A stretch of DNA of 64,000 nucleotides from Oscillospiraceae bacterium (GTDB taxonomy: Bacteria > Bacillota > Clostridia > Oscillospirales > Acutalibacteraceae), in NCBI GenBank assembly GCA_022650485.1, contig JALCPP010000006.1, forward strand, positions 1 through 64,000, given 5' to 3'. This document shows, piece after piece, positions 44,503 to 53,228 of this stretch. How positions within the stretch are numbered: the stretch's first letter is position 1; the number at the start of each line of letters is the position of its first letter. Made by a program: the position numbers and the translations under genes. The notes below the pieces were generated by a model. The model was not told the DNA's origin, searched no databases, and saw only the letters and a program-made list of their open reading frames with translations.

Positions 44503-45364
44503 AAAATGGATTGACGTTTCCGCCCATAACGGTGTGATCGACTGGGTAAAGGCAGCAAAATCCGGAATTCAAGGCGCAATTTTGCGCGCCGGTTACGGAA
44601 ACAGCCTTTCACAGACGGATGCACAGTTTAACAATAATATCAGCGGCGCATCCGCGGCAGGCCTGAAAACAGCCGTGTACTGGTTTGGATACGCGGATTC
44701 TGACGCCGACGCTCTTTTGGAATGGTCGGTCTGCAAGCAGGTGATCGAACCCTACCGAAACAAGATCCTATTTGTCGCTTACGACTACGAATACGCTTCT
44801 GCAGACTATTATGCAAAAATCCATGGAACAGCACCGTCCAACCAGCTGATTAACCGTGTGGTTCAAACATTTTTAAAAGCAGCTGATGCAGACGGCTGGA
44901 ACTGCGTGCTGTACCTGAACAACGATTACCGAAAGAACATTTATTCAAAAGAAACGCTCGGCCTGTGGGACCTGTGGCTTGCAGACTACAACGGAGAAGC
45001 AGACGCTTCCTGCTCGATTCGGCAGACAACCAACTCCGGCATCCTTCCTGGAATTTCCGGCACAGTGGACCTGAACCTTGTATTCCGTGATTTTTCAAAA
45101 TCAGGCACCGCCGTAAAAATTGACACGACCATGGACCTTTCCCGCCCCCACGGCGCTTACTATACGGTAAAGACCATCTGCCCGCAGAAAGTGACTCTGA
45201 CGGCGGGGACCGGCGGAGTCGCCGCCATTGTGCCGTTTCCCCCAAGCGGAAGCGAACAGCTTTTTGCCCTTGTTGCCATCGGCCGGTCAGGAACAGAAAC
45301 AGGAATTTACACCGCTGCGCCGGGTGAAAAGCCCCTGAAACGGTTTGTCTTCCGCGTCACGTAA
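44492..45364 (+). CDS. Phage-type GH25 endolysin (lysozyme)
   Basis: 290 residues from GTG at 44492 (GGGGG five bases upstream); an ATG at 44471 and a TTG at 44495 are alternatives. GH25 at about 1-200: WIDVSAHNGVIDW, LRAGYGNSLSQTD, catalytic acidic pair in FVAYDYEY. The C-terminal beta domain ends GEKPLKRFVFRVT and resembles that of the secreted muramidase at 35.5 kb. No signal peptide, so export would depend on the holin two genes downstream. Confidence 0.88.
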   Translation: MLSEKWIDVSAHNGVIDWVKAAKSGIQGAILRAGYGNSLSQTDAQFNNNISGASAAGLKTAVYWFGYADSDADALLEWSVCKQVIEPYRNKILFVAYDYEYASADYYAKIHGTAPSNQLINRVVQTFLKAADADGWNCVLYLNNDYRKNIYSKETLGLWDLWLADYNGEADASCSIRQTTNSGILPGISGTVDLNLVFRDFSKSGTAVKIDTTMDLSRPHGAYYTVKTICPQKVTLTAGTGGVAAIVPFPPSGSEQLFALVAIGRSGTETGIYTAAPGEKPLKRFVFRVT

Positions 45365-45376
45365 GGTGGGATCACT

Positions 45377-45655
45377 TTGTCGGTGCAAAACTGGATTGCC
45401 CTGATCAGCGCTTCGGTAGCGTTCCTCGCACTGCTGGTAACAGTGCTGCGCGGGATTCGGTCCGAAGCGCGGGAAGACGGAAAAACGGCGGAAGTACTGC
45501 GCCAGGTAAATGCCAAGCTGGAAAATATCAGCAAACAGGAAGCAGCCAACAGTGCAAGAATTGAAGCGATTGTCGAGCGGGTTGTCATCGTGGAACAATC
45601 TGCCAAACAGGCTCATTTCCGCATTGACGAACTGCGCGATGAACTGCACAAATAA
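45377..45655 (+). CDS. Membrane-anchored coiled-coil protein, phage lysis-accessory type
   Basis: 92 residues from TTG (AGGTGGG upstream). One N-terminal membrane segment (about 6-26, LISASVAFLALLVTVL) followed by a helical coiled coil (VLRQVNAKLENISKQEAANS onwards). Size, layout and place between endolysin and holin resemble XhlA-type accessory proteins of phage lysis cassettes, although XhlA has its membrane segment at the other end. The family assignment is inference. Confidence 0.65.
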   Translation: MSVQNWIALISASVAFLALLVTVLRGIRSEAREDGKTAEVLRQVNAKLENISKQEAANSARIEAIVERVVIVEQSAKQAHFRIDELRDELHK

Positions 45656-45690
45656 CCCGCCGGAACTTCCGGCAGAAAGAGGGGCCTTAT

Positions 45691-45906
45691 ATGAATTGGA
45701 AAGAAAAGCTGTCTTCACGTAAATTCTGGGTTGCCGTTTCCGGGCTGGTGGTCGGCGCCATCGCACTGTTCAGCCCCGGCACGGACACCTCCCAGATTAC
45801 CGGCGTCATCATGGCGCTCGGCTCTGTCGTCGCTTACATTGTGGGCGAGGGAATGGTGGATGCCGCCGCGGCCGGTTCAGCGCAAAATCAGGATAAAAAG
45901 AACTGA
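45691..45906 (+). CDS. Phage-type holin
   Basis: 71 residues. N-terminal SSRKFWVAVSGLVVGAIALF and a second hydrophobic segment (ITGVIMALGSVVAYIVGEG) with a charged C-terminal tail (NQDKKN), the pattern of small phage holins annotated in Firmicutes. It would make membrane holes that release the endolysin. GAGGGG lies 7 bases before the ATG; a terminator closes the cassette. Confidence 0.75.
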   Translation: MNWKEKLSSRKFWVAVSGLVVGAIALFSPGTDTSQITGVIMALGSVVAYIVGEGMVDAAAAGSAQNQDKKN

Positions 45907-45925
45907 CCGCTTGAAACGGTCTGAA

Positions 45926-45953
45926 AAAGCCGGCGCCGTTTGGCGCTGGCTTT
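45926..45953 (+). terminator. Terminator of the lysis-like cassette
   Basis: 12-bp stem AAAGCCGGCGCC/GGCGCTGGCTTT (one G-T pair), tetraloop, then a T-rich run. Confidence 0.88.
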
Positions 45954-46074
45954 CCTTTTGCACTCGTGTTATAGTATGGAGGCAAAGAAAGATGCTTGGA
46001 ACACGGGCCCGGCCTGCCGGCGCGAAAGCCGGTCGGCGAAATGCGAAACTCATGGAATGGCAGGGATATAAAAA

Positions 46075-46662
46075 ATGGATGATCCGTTAAAAGAAACGAA
46101 AAAAGGCGTGCTGAAAAAACTGTTTTTTTCCACGCTGTATCTAAGCGCCTTTACGTTCGGCGGGGGGTACGTCATCGTCACCCTGCTGAAAAATAAATTT
46201 GTCGATGAACTGCACTGGATTGACGAAGATGAAATGCTGGACCTTGTGGCCATTGCACAGTCGTCGCCCGGCGCGATTGCCGTGAACGGAGCCATCGTCG
46301 TCGGATACAAGCTCGCCGGCTTACCAGGCATCCTGTTCGCCTCTCTGGGCGCCGTCCTGCCGCCGCTGGTAATTCTGACCCTGGTATCCTATTTCTACGC
46401 CGCGTTTCGGTCCAATTTCATCATACAGGGTATGCTGAGCGGGATGCGCGCCGGGGTGGGGGCCGTCATCATTTCTGTTGTGTACGACATGGGGAGCAGC
46501 GTGGCAAAGTCAAAAGATGCCCTGCTCTTGGCCATTATGGCGGTCTCGTTCGCGGCAAATTACTTTTTTAACGTCAGCGTTGTTTACATTGTGCTTCTGG
46601 TCGCCGCGATCGGCGCGGTCAGGACCATCGTTCGGGAACGTAGAAAGGACAAAACAACATGA
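46075..46662 (+). CDS. chrA: Chromate transporter family protein, first short subunit
   Basis: 195 residues, one CHR domain. Hallmarks: LSAFTFGGGYVIVTLL and AIAQSSPGAIAVNGAIVVGYKLAG. It is one half of a short-chain CHR pair rather than a fused full-length ChrA. It overlaps the next gene by four bases. In characterised members the pair exports chromate; other anions are possible. RBS AGGGAT is modest. Confidence 0.9.
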   Translation: MDDPLKETKKGVLKKLFFSTLYLSAFTFGGGYVIVTLLKNKFVDELHWIDEDEMLDLVAIAQSSPGAIAVNGAIVVGYKLAGLPGILFASLGAVLPPLVILTLVSYFYAAFRSNFIIQGMLSGMRAGVGAVIISVVYDMGSSVAKSKDALLLAIMAVSFAANYFFNVSVVYIVLLVAAIGAVRTIVRERRKDKTT

Positions 46663-47231
46663 TCTATATAAAGCTGTTTTTGGCCTTTCTGCAGATCGGC
46701 GCTTTCAGCTTTGGCGGGGGCTATGCGGCACTGCCGTTAATTCAGGCGCAGGTTATCGACCGTTACCACTGGCTGACCCTTGCCGATTTTACCGATTTGA
46801 TCACCATTTCTCAAATGACACCCGGGCCCATCGCCATCAACGCCGCAACCTTTGTGGGAAATCAGATCGCCGGGGTTCCGGGTTCCCTGGCCGCAACCCT
46901 GGGCTGTGTTCTTCCCTCGTGCATTTTTGTTACGGTTCTGGCATGGCTCTACACAAAATACCGCAACCTGAGCCTGATGCAGGGCATTCTGGAATCCCTG
47001 CGGCCCGCGGTGGTCGCGATGATTGCCACCGCAGGAGCCGCCATTCTTCTGCCGACTTTCTTTTTAGACGGCACCCCTTCTTTTCAGGCGGGAAATTTTC
47101 AAGCCCGCCCCGTCTTTTACTTTGTCGGCGCCATGTTCCTGCTGAGAAAAAAGAAAATGGACCCCGTCAAAGTCATGGTTTTGTGCGGCGCCGCGGAAGT
47201 CGCGTGGCAAAGCGCGGTAAAATTTTTGTAA
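46659..47231 (+). CDS. Chromate transporter family protein, second short subunit
   Basis: 190 residues, one CHR domain: LQIGAFSFGGGYAALPLI and ISQMTPGPIAINAATFVGNQIAG. Likely forms a heterodimer of opposite membrane orientation with the preceding gene product, as shown for other short CHR pairs. Its start overlaps the previous stop (ATGA). Confidence 0.9.
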   Translation: MIYIKLFLAFLQIGAFSFGGGYAALPLIQAQVIDRYHWLTLADFTDLITISQMTPGPIAINAATFVGNQIAGVPGSLAATLGCVLPSCIFVTVLAWLYTKYRNLSLMQGILESLRPAVVAMIATAGAAILLPTFFLDGTPSFQAGNFQARPVFYFVGAMFLLRKKKMDPVKVMVLCGAAEVAWQSAVKFL

Positions 47232-47255
47232 TGAATTTTTAATTGAAAGATGCAA

Positions 47256-47286
47256 AAAAAGACAGAGCTAAACGCTCTGTCTTTTT
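47256..47286. terminator. Bidirectional terminator between chromate pair and OFA transporter
   Basis: Perfect 13-bp stem AAAAAGACAGAGC/GCTCTGTCTTTTT with a 5-base loop; ends both the chromate pair and the long minus-strand had cluster. Confidence 0.93.
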
Positions 47287-47336
47287 CTATCTTCCATCAA
47301 TCATCCTGAAAAGGTATTGGGGATTCCTCCCGCCGC

Positions 47337-48572
47337 TCACGGCCGTTTAATACTGACGCACAACAGCATCGCGGCCATGGAAAAGACAAGAAGAATCACA
47401 CACGGCATGGTATAGGAACCGGTTGAGGTCACCAGAGAACCCGCCAGCGTTGCGGTAAAGGAGGAGGGAATGAGCATTAAATTGGCAACGCCGTAATTAA
47501 CCGCAAAATGCTTGGTCCCGTAAAACGTACCAATCAAAGCGGGAGTAATGGTTGGGGAACATCCGTAGGAAATACCGGTCAGGCAGATCCCGGCAATTCC
47601 AAGGGCAAGCGAGCCGGTCAGAACCGAACCCAGCAGCGCGGCCGCCGCCAGGATGGTAATGGCGCTTGCAGCCAGCATGGTGCGGCGCCGGCCCAGCGAG
47701 TCAAACAGAAACCCGGCTAAAATTCTTCCCAGTCCATTACACACCGACAGCACTCCGACCAAAGCGGTAGCTAAAGCCGCAGCAGCTCCAAAGGATATGG
47801 CCAGATCCCTTGCAAAGCTGATGACGGTGCTACCCACCGCGCTGGACATAATGCAAAAGCAAAAGAACTTCCAGAAGGTAAGACGCCGCGCCATCTCCCC
47901 TGTGGTGTAATCTTTTCGCTCAAAGTCTTCTTCCTGTTCCGCCTTTTGACCGGTCTTCGGCTGCGGAAACCGGATCTCCGCCGAAGGAAGGCGAACCGCC
48001 AGCCCCGCCAGCAAAAGCACCGTGCCGATTGCGGCACCGAGAATCAAATACGTGTTCCTCCATCCAACGGACTCCATGCCGATCATTTTACCCGCCAGAT
48101 TTCCCAGCACCAGGGCACTGACCCCGAACCCCATCATCAAAGAGCCGGAACACAGTCCCCTTTTGTCTGGAAACCACGCATTCGTTGTGGAAATAACCGC
48201 ATTATAGGCCATACCGATTCCTAGCCCGCTCATTCCGCCGTAGGAAAAATAAAGCGTAGAAATACTGGCGCCCGACATGCGGGATACAATCATAAATCCG
48301 GAAAAGAACAGAACCGCCCCGGCGATCACCGGAACTTTCGGGGACATCCGTTTGGTCAAAAAGCCGGAAAGCACGCCGCCAACGCAGAAGAAGCACATGG
48401 TCAGCGTAAAATTCAGCCCCATTTCCGACGGACTCCATCCGAAGGAGGCAGCCAGCGGAACCTTTAAAATCGACCAGGCGTAGATAATCCCGGCAAACAG
48501 CATGCTGACCGTCCCGACCAGAAGGTAAAACCACCTGACCGTGTAAGAGGGGTGAGCCTTGGGTGTATTCAT
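47337..48572 (-). CDS. MFS transporter, OFA (oxalate/formate antiporter-like) family
   Basis: 411 residues, 12 membrane segments. N-terminal FYLLVGTVSMLFAGIIYAWSIL is typical of the OFA family. The loop 2-3 signature is GFLTKRMSPKV, with a central charged loop after segment 6. Family members exchange carboxylates (oxalate/formate, lactate, pyruvate). As the last gene of the had/etf cluster it may export the reduced acid or exchange it for the substrate; this is inference. RBS GAGGAG. Confidence 0.88.
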   Translation of the reverse strand: MNTPKAHPSYTVRWFYLLVGTVSMLFAGIIYAWSILKVPLAASFGWSPSEMGLNFTLTMCFFCVGGVLSGFLTKRMSPKVPVIAGAVLFFSGFMIVSRMSGASISTLYFSYGGMSGLGIGMAYNAVISTTNAWFPDKRGLCSGSLMMGFGVSALVLGNLAGKMIGMESVGWRNTYLILGAAIGTVLLLAGLAVRLPSAEIRFPQPKTGQKAEQEEDFERKDYTTGEMARRLTFWKFFCFCIMSSAVGSTVISFARDLAISFGAAAALATALVGVLSVCNGLGRILAGFLFDSLGRRRTMLAASAITILAAAALLGSVLTGSLALGIAGICLTGISYGCSPTITPALIGTFYGTKHFAVNYGVANLMLIPSSFTATLAGSLVTSTGSYTMPCVILLVFSMAAMLLCVSIKRP

Positions 48573-48677
48573 ATTTGCTCCTCGTTTTCGTCGTTTTGTG
48601 CCGTTTTCAGCACAGCGTATCTAACGCGGGGGGCTTTTCTGCAGGCGGGCCCGACCCCGCCCGCGGAAAAAAGGTTC

Positions 48678-49820
48678 TTATTTCAGAAGCTTACCCGCAA
48701 TTACCATCTGCTGTACCTGAGAGCTGCCTTCGTAAATGCTGTTAACACGAACATCACGATAGAGGCGCTCAATTTCATACTCTTTGGAATAGCCGTAACC
48801 ACCGTGCAGCTGCAGGGATTTGTTTACAATTTCAAATGCGGCTTCCGCTGCGTAATACTTCGCCATGGAAGCGGCCTTGGTAGCATCCTGCTTGTTATCC
48901 ATCATCCAGGCTGCATTATAGGTGAGCATACGCGCAGCATTCAGTTTTGTCTCCATATCGGACATCATAAAGCGGAGCGCCTGGTTCTTCGCCAGCGGCT
49001 TGCCAAACTGAACGCGGGCTTTGGTGTACTCTACCGCCAGGTCAAGAGCTTCCTGCGCAATGCCCAAAGACATGGCAGCCACGCCCACACGGCCCACGGA
49101 CAGGGTCTTCATGGCGTTGATAAAGCCGAGGTCCACTTCGCCGAGAATGCAGTCCTTGGAAACACGCACATCGTCCAGAATCACGTCGCTGACCGGCACA
49201 CCGCGCTGGCCCATCTTTTCTTCCGGCTTACCGCAGCTGACACCCGGCGCCTTCATGTCTACCATGAAAGCCGTAATGCCCTTAGCGCCCTTTTCCGGGC
49301 TGGTCTTGGCATAAATAGTGGTGTAACGGGCAATCGGAGCAAATGTGATAAAGCACTTGCGGCCGTTCAGGATATAGTCGTCGCCGTCCTTAACCGCCTT
49401 TGTGGTCAAAGAAGCAGCGTCGGAACCCGCGTTCGGCTCCGTCAGGCCGAAAGAGATCATGCCTTCGCCGGAAGCAACACCCGGCAGGTACTTCTTTCTC
49501 TGTTCTTCCGTGCCGGCCATGATGATCGGCGCGGTAGACAGGGAGTTTGCGGAAGAAATGTACAGCGTAGCGGTCACGCACTTCTTCGCAATCTCTTCCA
49601 TCACGCAGACATAGCTGCGCATATCCATGCCGGATCCGCCGTACTCTTCCGGAATTTTCAGGCCCAAAAAGCCCATTTCCGCCATGGTGTCGACCAGTTC
49701 CTGCGGGAATTTGTCATTTTTGTCGATATCCGCCGCAACGGGTGCCAAAGCTTTTTCCGCAAAGTCACGCGCCATATCGCGGATGTCTTCATGGTCCTCA
49801 GTAAAAAAAGGGCTGTTCAT
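48678..49820 (-). CDS. Acyl-CoA dehydrogenase (enoyl-CoA reductase partner of Etf), copy 1
   Basis: 380 residues from ATG 49820 (AGGAGG nine bases upstream; codons up to 49886 are not used). Three-domain ACAD fold: FAD/substrate text FGLTEPNAGSDA, LHGGYGYSKEYEIERLYRD and the catalytic Glu in IYEGSSQVQ. In this context it would reduce a 2-enoyl-CoA with electrons from EtfAB. It is paralogous to the copy at 52.0 kb but clearly different in sequence (for example GQRGVPVSD against GVIGCATSD near the active-site loop). Confidence 0.93.
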   Translation of the reverse strand: MNSPFFTEDHEDIRDMARDFAEKALAPVAADIDKNDKFPQELVDTMAEMGFLGLKIPEEYGGSGMDMRSYVCVMEEIAKKCVTATLYISSANSLSTAPIIMAGTEEQRKKYLPGVASGEGMISFGLTEPNAGSDAASLTTKAVKDGDDYILNGRKCFITFAPIARYTTIYAKTSPEKGAKGITAFMVDMKAPGVSCGKPEEKMGQRGVPVSDVILDDVRVSKDCILGEVDLGFINAMKTLSVGRVGVAAMSLGIAQEALDLAVEYTKARVQFGKPLAKNQALRFMMSDMETKLNAARMLTYNAAWMMDNKQDATKAASMAKYYAAEAAFEIVNKSLQLHGGYGYSKEYEIERLYRDVRVNSIYEGSSQVQQMVIAGKLLK

Positions 49821-49980
49821 AAATGATTTTCCTCCTGACATGTTTAAAATGTTGTATCGGCATAAATCCGCCCCGGGCCGGGACACTGCCGTCTGTTTTC
49901 CAGTCTTCCCATTTACAGAACATTTTGCTCATTTCTGCAAGGAAAACAATGCTGCGCCCCGGCCGGGAATCGGAGAATTT

Positions 49981-51174
49981 TTATTTTGCAGGGCGTTTTG
50001 CAAGCTCTTCCATAATGGCGGGAATCACTTTGTAAACATCCCCGACAATTCCGACGTCGGCGATGTCGAAAATCGGAGCGTTTTCGTTGGTGTTGATCGC
50101 AACGATCAAACCGGATTTCTGCATTCCGGCAACATGCTGAATGGCGCCGGAAATACCGCAGGCAAAATAGATCTTCGGCTTTACAGTCGTGCCGGTCTGG
50201 CCAACCTGATACGCATGGTCAATCCAGCCCGCGTCAACCGCAGCTCTGGAAGAAGCAAGGGTGCCGCCCATCTGGTCGGCGAGTTTTTTCAGAAGGTCAA
50301 ATCCTTCCGCTTTGCCCAGGCCCATTCCGCCTGCCACAATGATGTCGGCATCGGTCAGGGATACGACTTCCTTCGCGGTCTTGACTACTTCCAGCACCTT
50401 GGTGCGGATATCGCCGTCTGCGAAATGCACGTCGAGCTTGATCATCTCGCCTTTTCTGCCGGCAACTCTGGCCGCTTTTTCCATTACGCCGGGGCGTACG
50501 GTAGACATCTGCGGCATATGGTTCGGGCAGATGATGGTAGCCATCAGATTGCCGCCGAATGCCGGGCGGGTCTGCATGATTTTCTTGGTATCCGGATTGA
50601 TTTCCAGCTTGGTGCAGTCTGCGGTAAGACCTGTCTGGCAGCGAACCGCAAGGCACGGGCCAAGGTCGCGGCCGATATGAGTCGCGCCGAGAAGCACGAT
50701 TTCAGGCTTATACTTTGCAATGGCATCACGGATGACTTTGGTGTAAGCATCGGTGGTGTACTGCTTCAGTTCCGGCGCGTCGGCATAGTAAACCATGTCT
50801 GCGCCATATTCGAACAGTTCGTTCACAAGCGGGTCCACACCGGAGCCGCAAAGCACGGCGCACAGCTTGCATCCCACAGCATCGGCAAGTTTTTTGCCTT
50901 CGCCCAGCAGCTCAACAGCCACCTGCATCAGCTTGCCTTCGCGCTGTTCCGCGAAAACCCACACGTTGTGATACGCGCTTAAATCCACATTTGCCTTGCC
51001 CTCGTCCTTTTTTTCGATTGCATGGAACGGGCAGACTTCAACACACTGACCGCAGCCCGTACAATTAGGCCCGATCGATGCGACTTTGTTTTCCATCGTG
51101 ATGGCTTCGAAGGGACAGGACTTTACGCATTTTGTGCATCCCTTGCATTTATCCTTTAATACTACAACTGCCAT
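49981..51174 (-). CDS. etfA: Electron transfer flavoprotein alpha with N-terminal ferredoxin domain
   Basis: 397 residues. Residues 1-60 form a 2x[4Fe-4S] ferredoxin: [11 protein letters not shown] (10-20) and [11 protein letters not shown] (38-48). EtfA follows, with the FAD-binding C-terminal block [28 protein letters not shown] and [13 protein letters not shown]. The same fusion is known in CarE of the Acetobacterium caffeyl-CoA reductase, an electron-bifurcating complex. It is likely to pair with EtfB and one or both acyl-CoA dehydrogenases. It starts 20 bases after etfB. Confidence 0.95.
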   Translation of the reverse strand: MAVVVLKDKCKGCTKCVKSCPFEAITMENKVASIGPNCTGCGQCVEVCPFHAIEKKDEGKANVDLSAYHNVWVFAEQREGKLMQVAVELLGEGKKLADAVGCKLCAVLCGSGVDPLVNELFEYGADMVYYADAPELKQYTTDAYTKVIRDAIAKYKPEIVLLGATHIGRDLGPCLAVRCQTGLTADCTKLEINPDTKKIMQTRPAFGGNLMATIICPNHMPQMSTVRPGVMEKAARVAGRKGEMIKLDVHFADGDIRTKVLEVVKTAKEVVSLTDADIIVAGGMGLGKAEGFDLLKKLADQMGGTLASSRAAVDAGWIDHAYQVGQTGTTVKPKIYFACGISGAIQHVAGMQKSGLIVAINTNENAPIFDIADVGIVGDVYKVIPAIMEELAKRPAK

Positions 51175-51194
51175 GTCAATTTCATCCTCCTAAA

Positions 51195-51980
51195 TTAGAT
51201 CAGATGCTTTGCGTCCAATGTGTCAACCAGAGATTTTGACATCTCGCTGACAGAACCCGTCAGCATCTCGCCCTTGCCCTTCTGCGGCGGTGTAAAGGAA
51301 CGAAACACCTGTGTCGGGGAAGCATTCAAACCGCAGTCCTTGGGGTCCAGGTCTACCGCAGCATGATCCCATACCGTGATTTCCTTTTTATAAGCGTCCA
51401 CAATGGCGCCAACCGACATATATCTCGGCTCGTTCAATTCCTTGACGCAGGTTAGGAGGCATGGCGTTTGAACTTCAAGGCGTTCATAGCCGTCTTCCAT
51501 TTGTCTTTGTACCGTGACTTTGCCGTCGCCCATCTGGATGTCCTGAACATATGTAACAACCGGAAGACCCAGACGCTGTGCGACCTGCGGTCCCACCTGA
51601 GCGGTATCGCCGTCGATGGCCTGACGGCCGGCGAAGATTACGTCAACATCCGGAACTTTTTTGATTCCGGCCGCAATTGTTGTGGAAGTGGCGCAGGTGT
51701 CTGCACCGCCGAATGCACGGTCGCTCAGCAGATAGGCATCGTCCGCGCCCATTGCCAGGCATTCACGCAGCATGTAAGTCGCCTGCGGCGGCCCCATGGT
51801 CAGAGCCACAACCTGAGTGCTGGGGTCCTGATCTTTAATGCGAAGCGCCGCTTCCAGTGCGTTTGCATCGTCCGGATTCAAAATGCTGGGGACACCCTCA
51901 CGGATCAGAGTGCCTTTTACGGGGTCAATTTTTACTTCGTTCGTGTCCGGAACCTGTTTGACACATACTAATATTTTCAT
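51195..51980 (-). CDS. etfB: Electron transfer flavoprotein beta
   Basis: 261 residues, full length. MKILVCVKQVPDTNEVKIDP start, GRQAIDGDTAQVGPQVAQRL (FAD/AMP-site region) and LLTCVKELNEPRYMS recognition loop area. In bifurcating Etf this subunit carries the second FAD that receives electrons from NADH. RBS AGGAGG; 18 bases after the upstream acyl-CoA dehydrogenase. Confidence 0.96.
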   Translation of the reverse strand: MKILVCVKQVPDTNEVKIDPVKGTLIREGVPSILNPDDANALEAALRIKDQDPSTQVVALTMGPPQATYMLRECLAMGADDAYLLSDRAFGGADTCATSTTIAAGIKKVPDVDVIFAGRQAIDGDTAQVGPQVAQRLGLPVVTYVQDIQMGDGKVTVQRQMEDGYERLEVQTPCLLTCVKELNEPRYMSVGAIVDAYKKEITVWDHAAVDLDPKDCGLNASPTQVFRSFTPPQKGKGEMLTGSVSEMSKSLVDTLDAKHLI

Positions 51981-51998
51981 GTTCGCTTATCCTCCTTT

Positions 51999-53147
51999 TT
52001 ACTTCTTTAGCAATTTCCTGCTGATAACGATCTCCTGAACCTGGCTGCTCCCTTCATAGATCGTAAACACACGGCAGTCGCGGAACATCCGCTCAATCTT
52101 GTAATCCTTGATAAAGCCGTATCCGCCGTGAATCTGAACTGCTTTCGCAGCAATTTCGTTGCAGACTTCTGAAGAGTAGTACTTTGCCATGGATGCGTTC
52201 AATGTGGCATCCTGACGGGTATCCATAAGATACGCCGCTTTATAAGTCAGCTGTTTGGCAGCTTCCAGCTTGGTTGCCATTTCAGCAATCATGAAGCCGA
52301 TCGACTGGAAATCGCCGATGCGTTTGCCGAACTGCTTTCTTTCTCTGGCATAGGAAACCGCTTCATCCAGGCATCCCTGTGCAACACCGATGGACTGAGC
52401 GGCAACGCCCAAACGCCCGGTATTCAGCGTCTTCATGGCGATCTTAAAGCCTTCGCCCTCTTCGCCGAGACGGTCGGATTCCGGTACGATGACATTTTCA
52501 AGGATAATGTCTGAAGTGGCGCATCCAATCACGCCCATCTTATCTTCCGGCTTGCCGCAGCTGACGCCCGGAGCCTTCATATCCACTACAAATGCGGAAA
52601 TACCCTTATTTCCCTTTTTCATATCAGTTTTCGCAAAGATAACCGCGTAATCGGCAAGCGGTGCCATTGTGATAAAGCATTTGCGCCCGTTAAGTACGTA
52701 ATGGTCTCCTTCCTTAACAGCGCAGGTCACCATTCCGCTCGCGTCGGAACCCGCACCCGGCTCTGTCAAAGCGAATGCCAGTTTCTTTTTTCCGGTTACG
52801 ACCGGGGTCAGGTACTTTGCTTTCTGCTCGTCGTTGCCTGCCAAAAGCAGCGGGCCGCCGGACAGAGAGTTCGGGGTTGACACATAGATGCTGGCAACGC
52901 CGGATACTCTTGCCATTTCTTCCATGACCAGAACATAAGCGCGCGCGTCTGCGCCCTGTCCGCCCAGTTCCTTCGGAATCTTAATTCCAAAGAATCCGGC
53001 CGCCGCCATTTTGTCAAGCAGCTCTTCCGGGAATGTTCCGGTTTCTTCCACCTTGTCAAGTATTTCTTTCGTAAATTCTTTTTCTGCGAATTCACGGGCT
53101 AACTTTCTGATTAACTCATGTTGCTCTGTAAAATACGCATCTGCCAT
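51999..53147 (-). CDS. Acyl-CoA dehydrogenase, copy 2
   Basis: 382 residues. [33 protein letters not shown] and the catalytic Glu in IYEGSSQVQ, all as in short-chain acyl-CoA dehydrogenases of butyryl-CoA or CarC type. Directly upstream of etfB-etfA (18 bases), so this copy is the more likely core partner of the Etf. Shares the segment [14 protein letters not shown] with copy 1, showing common descent. RBS GGAGG. Confidence 0.94.
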   Translation of the reverse strand: MADAYFTEQHELIRKLAREFAEKEFTKEILDKVEETGTFPEELLDKMAAAGFFGIKIPKELGGQGADARAYVLVMEEMARVSGVASIYVSTPNSLSGGPLLLAGNDEQKAKYLTPVVTGKKKLAFALTEPGAGSDASGMVTCAVKEGDHYVLNGRKCFITMAPLADYAVIFAKTDMKKGNKGISAFVVDMKAPGVSCGKPEDKMGVIGCATSDIILENVIVPESDRLGEEGEGFKIAMKTLNTGRLGVAAQSIGVAQGCLDEAVSYARERKQFGKRIGDFQSIGFMIAEMATKLEAAKQLTYKAAYLMDTRQDATLNASMAKYYSSEVCNEIAAKAVQIHGGYGFIKDYKIERMFRDCRVFTIYEGSSQVQEIVISRKLLKK

Positions 53148-53228
53148 ATTTCTTTCCTCCTGCTGTAAATAAAGTTAACTCATATGCTGCTTGAACCTAA
53201 ATTTCAGTCCCGTCCGGCTTATGTATCT

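Noticed and set aside
49821-49980. Possible 41-codon gene between etfA and the acyl-CoA dehydrogenase
   Set aside because: It overlaps the dehydrogenase start and has no recognised features.
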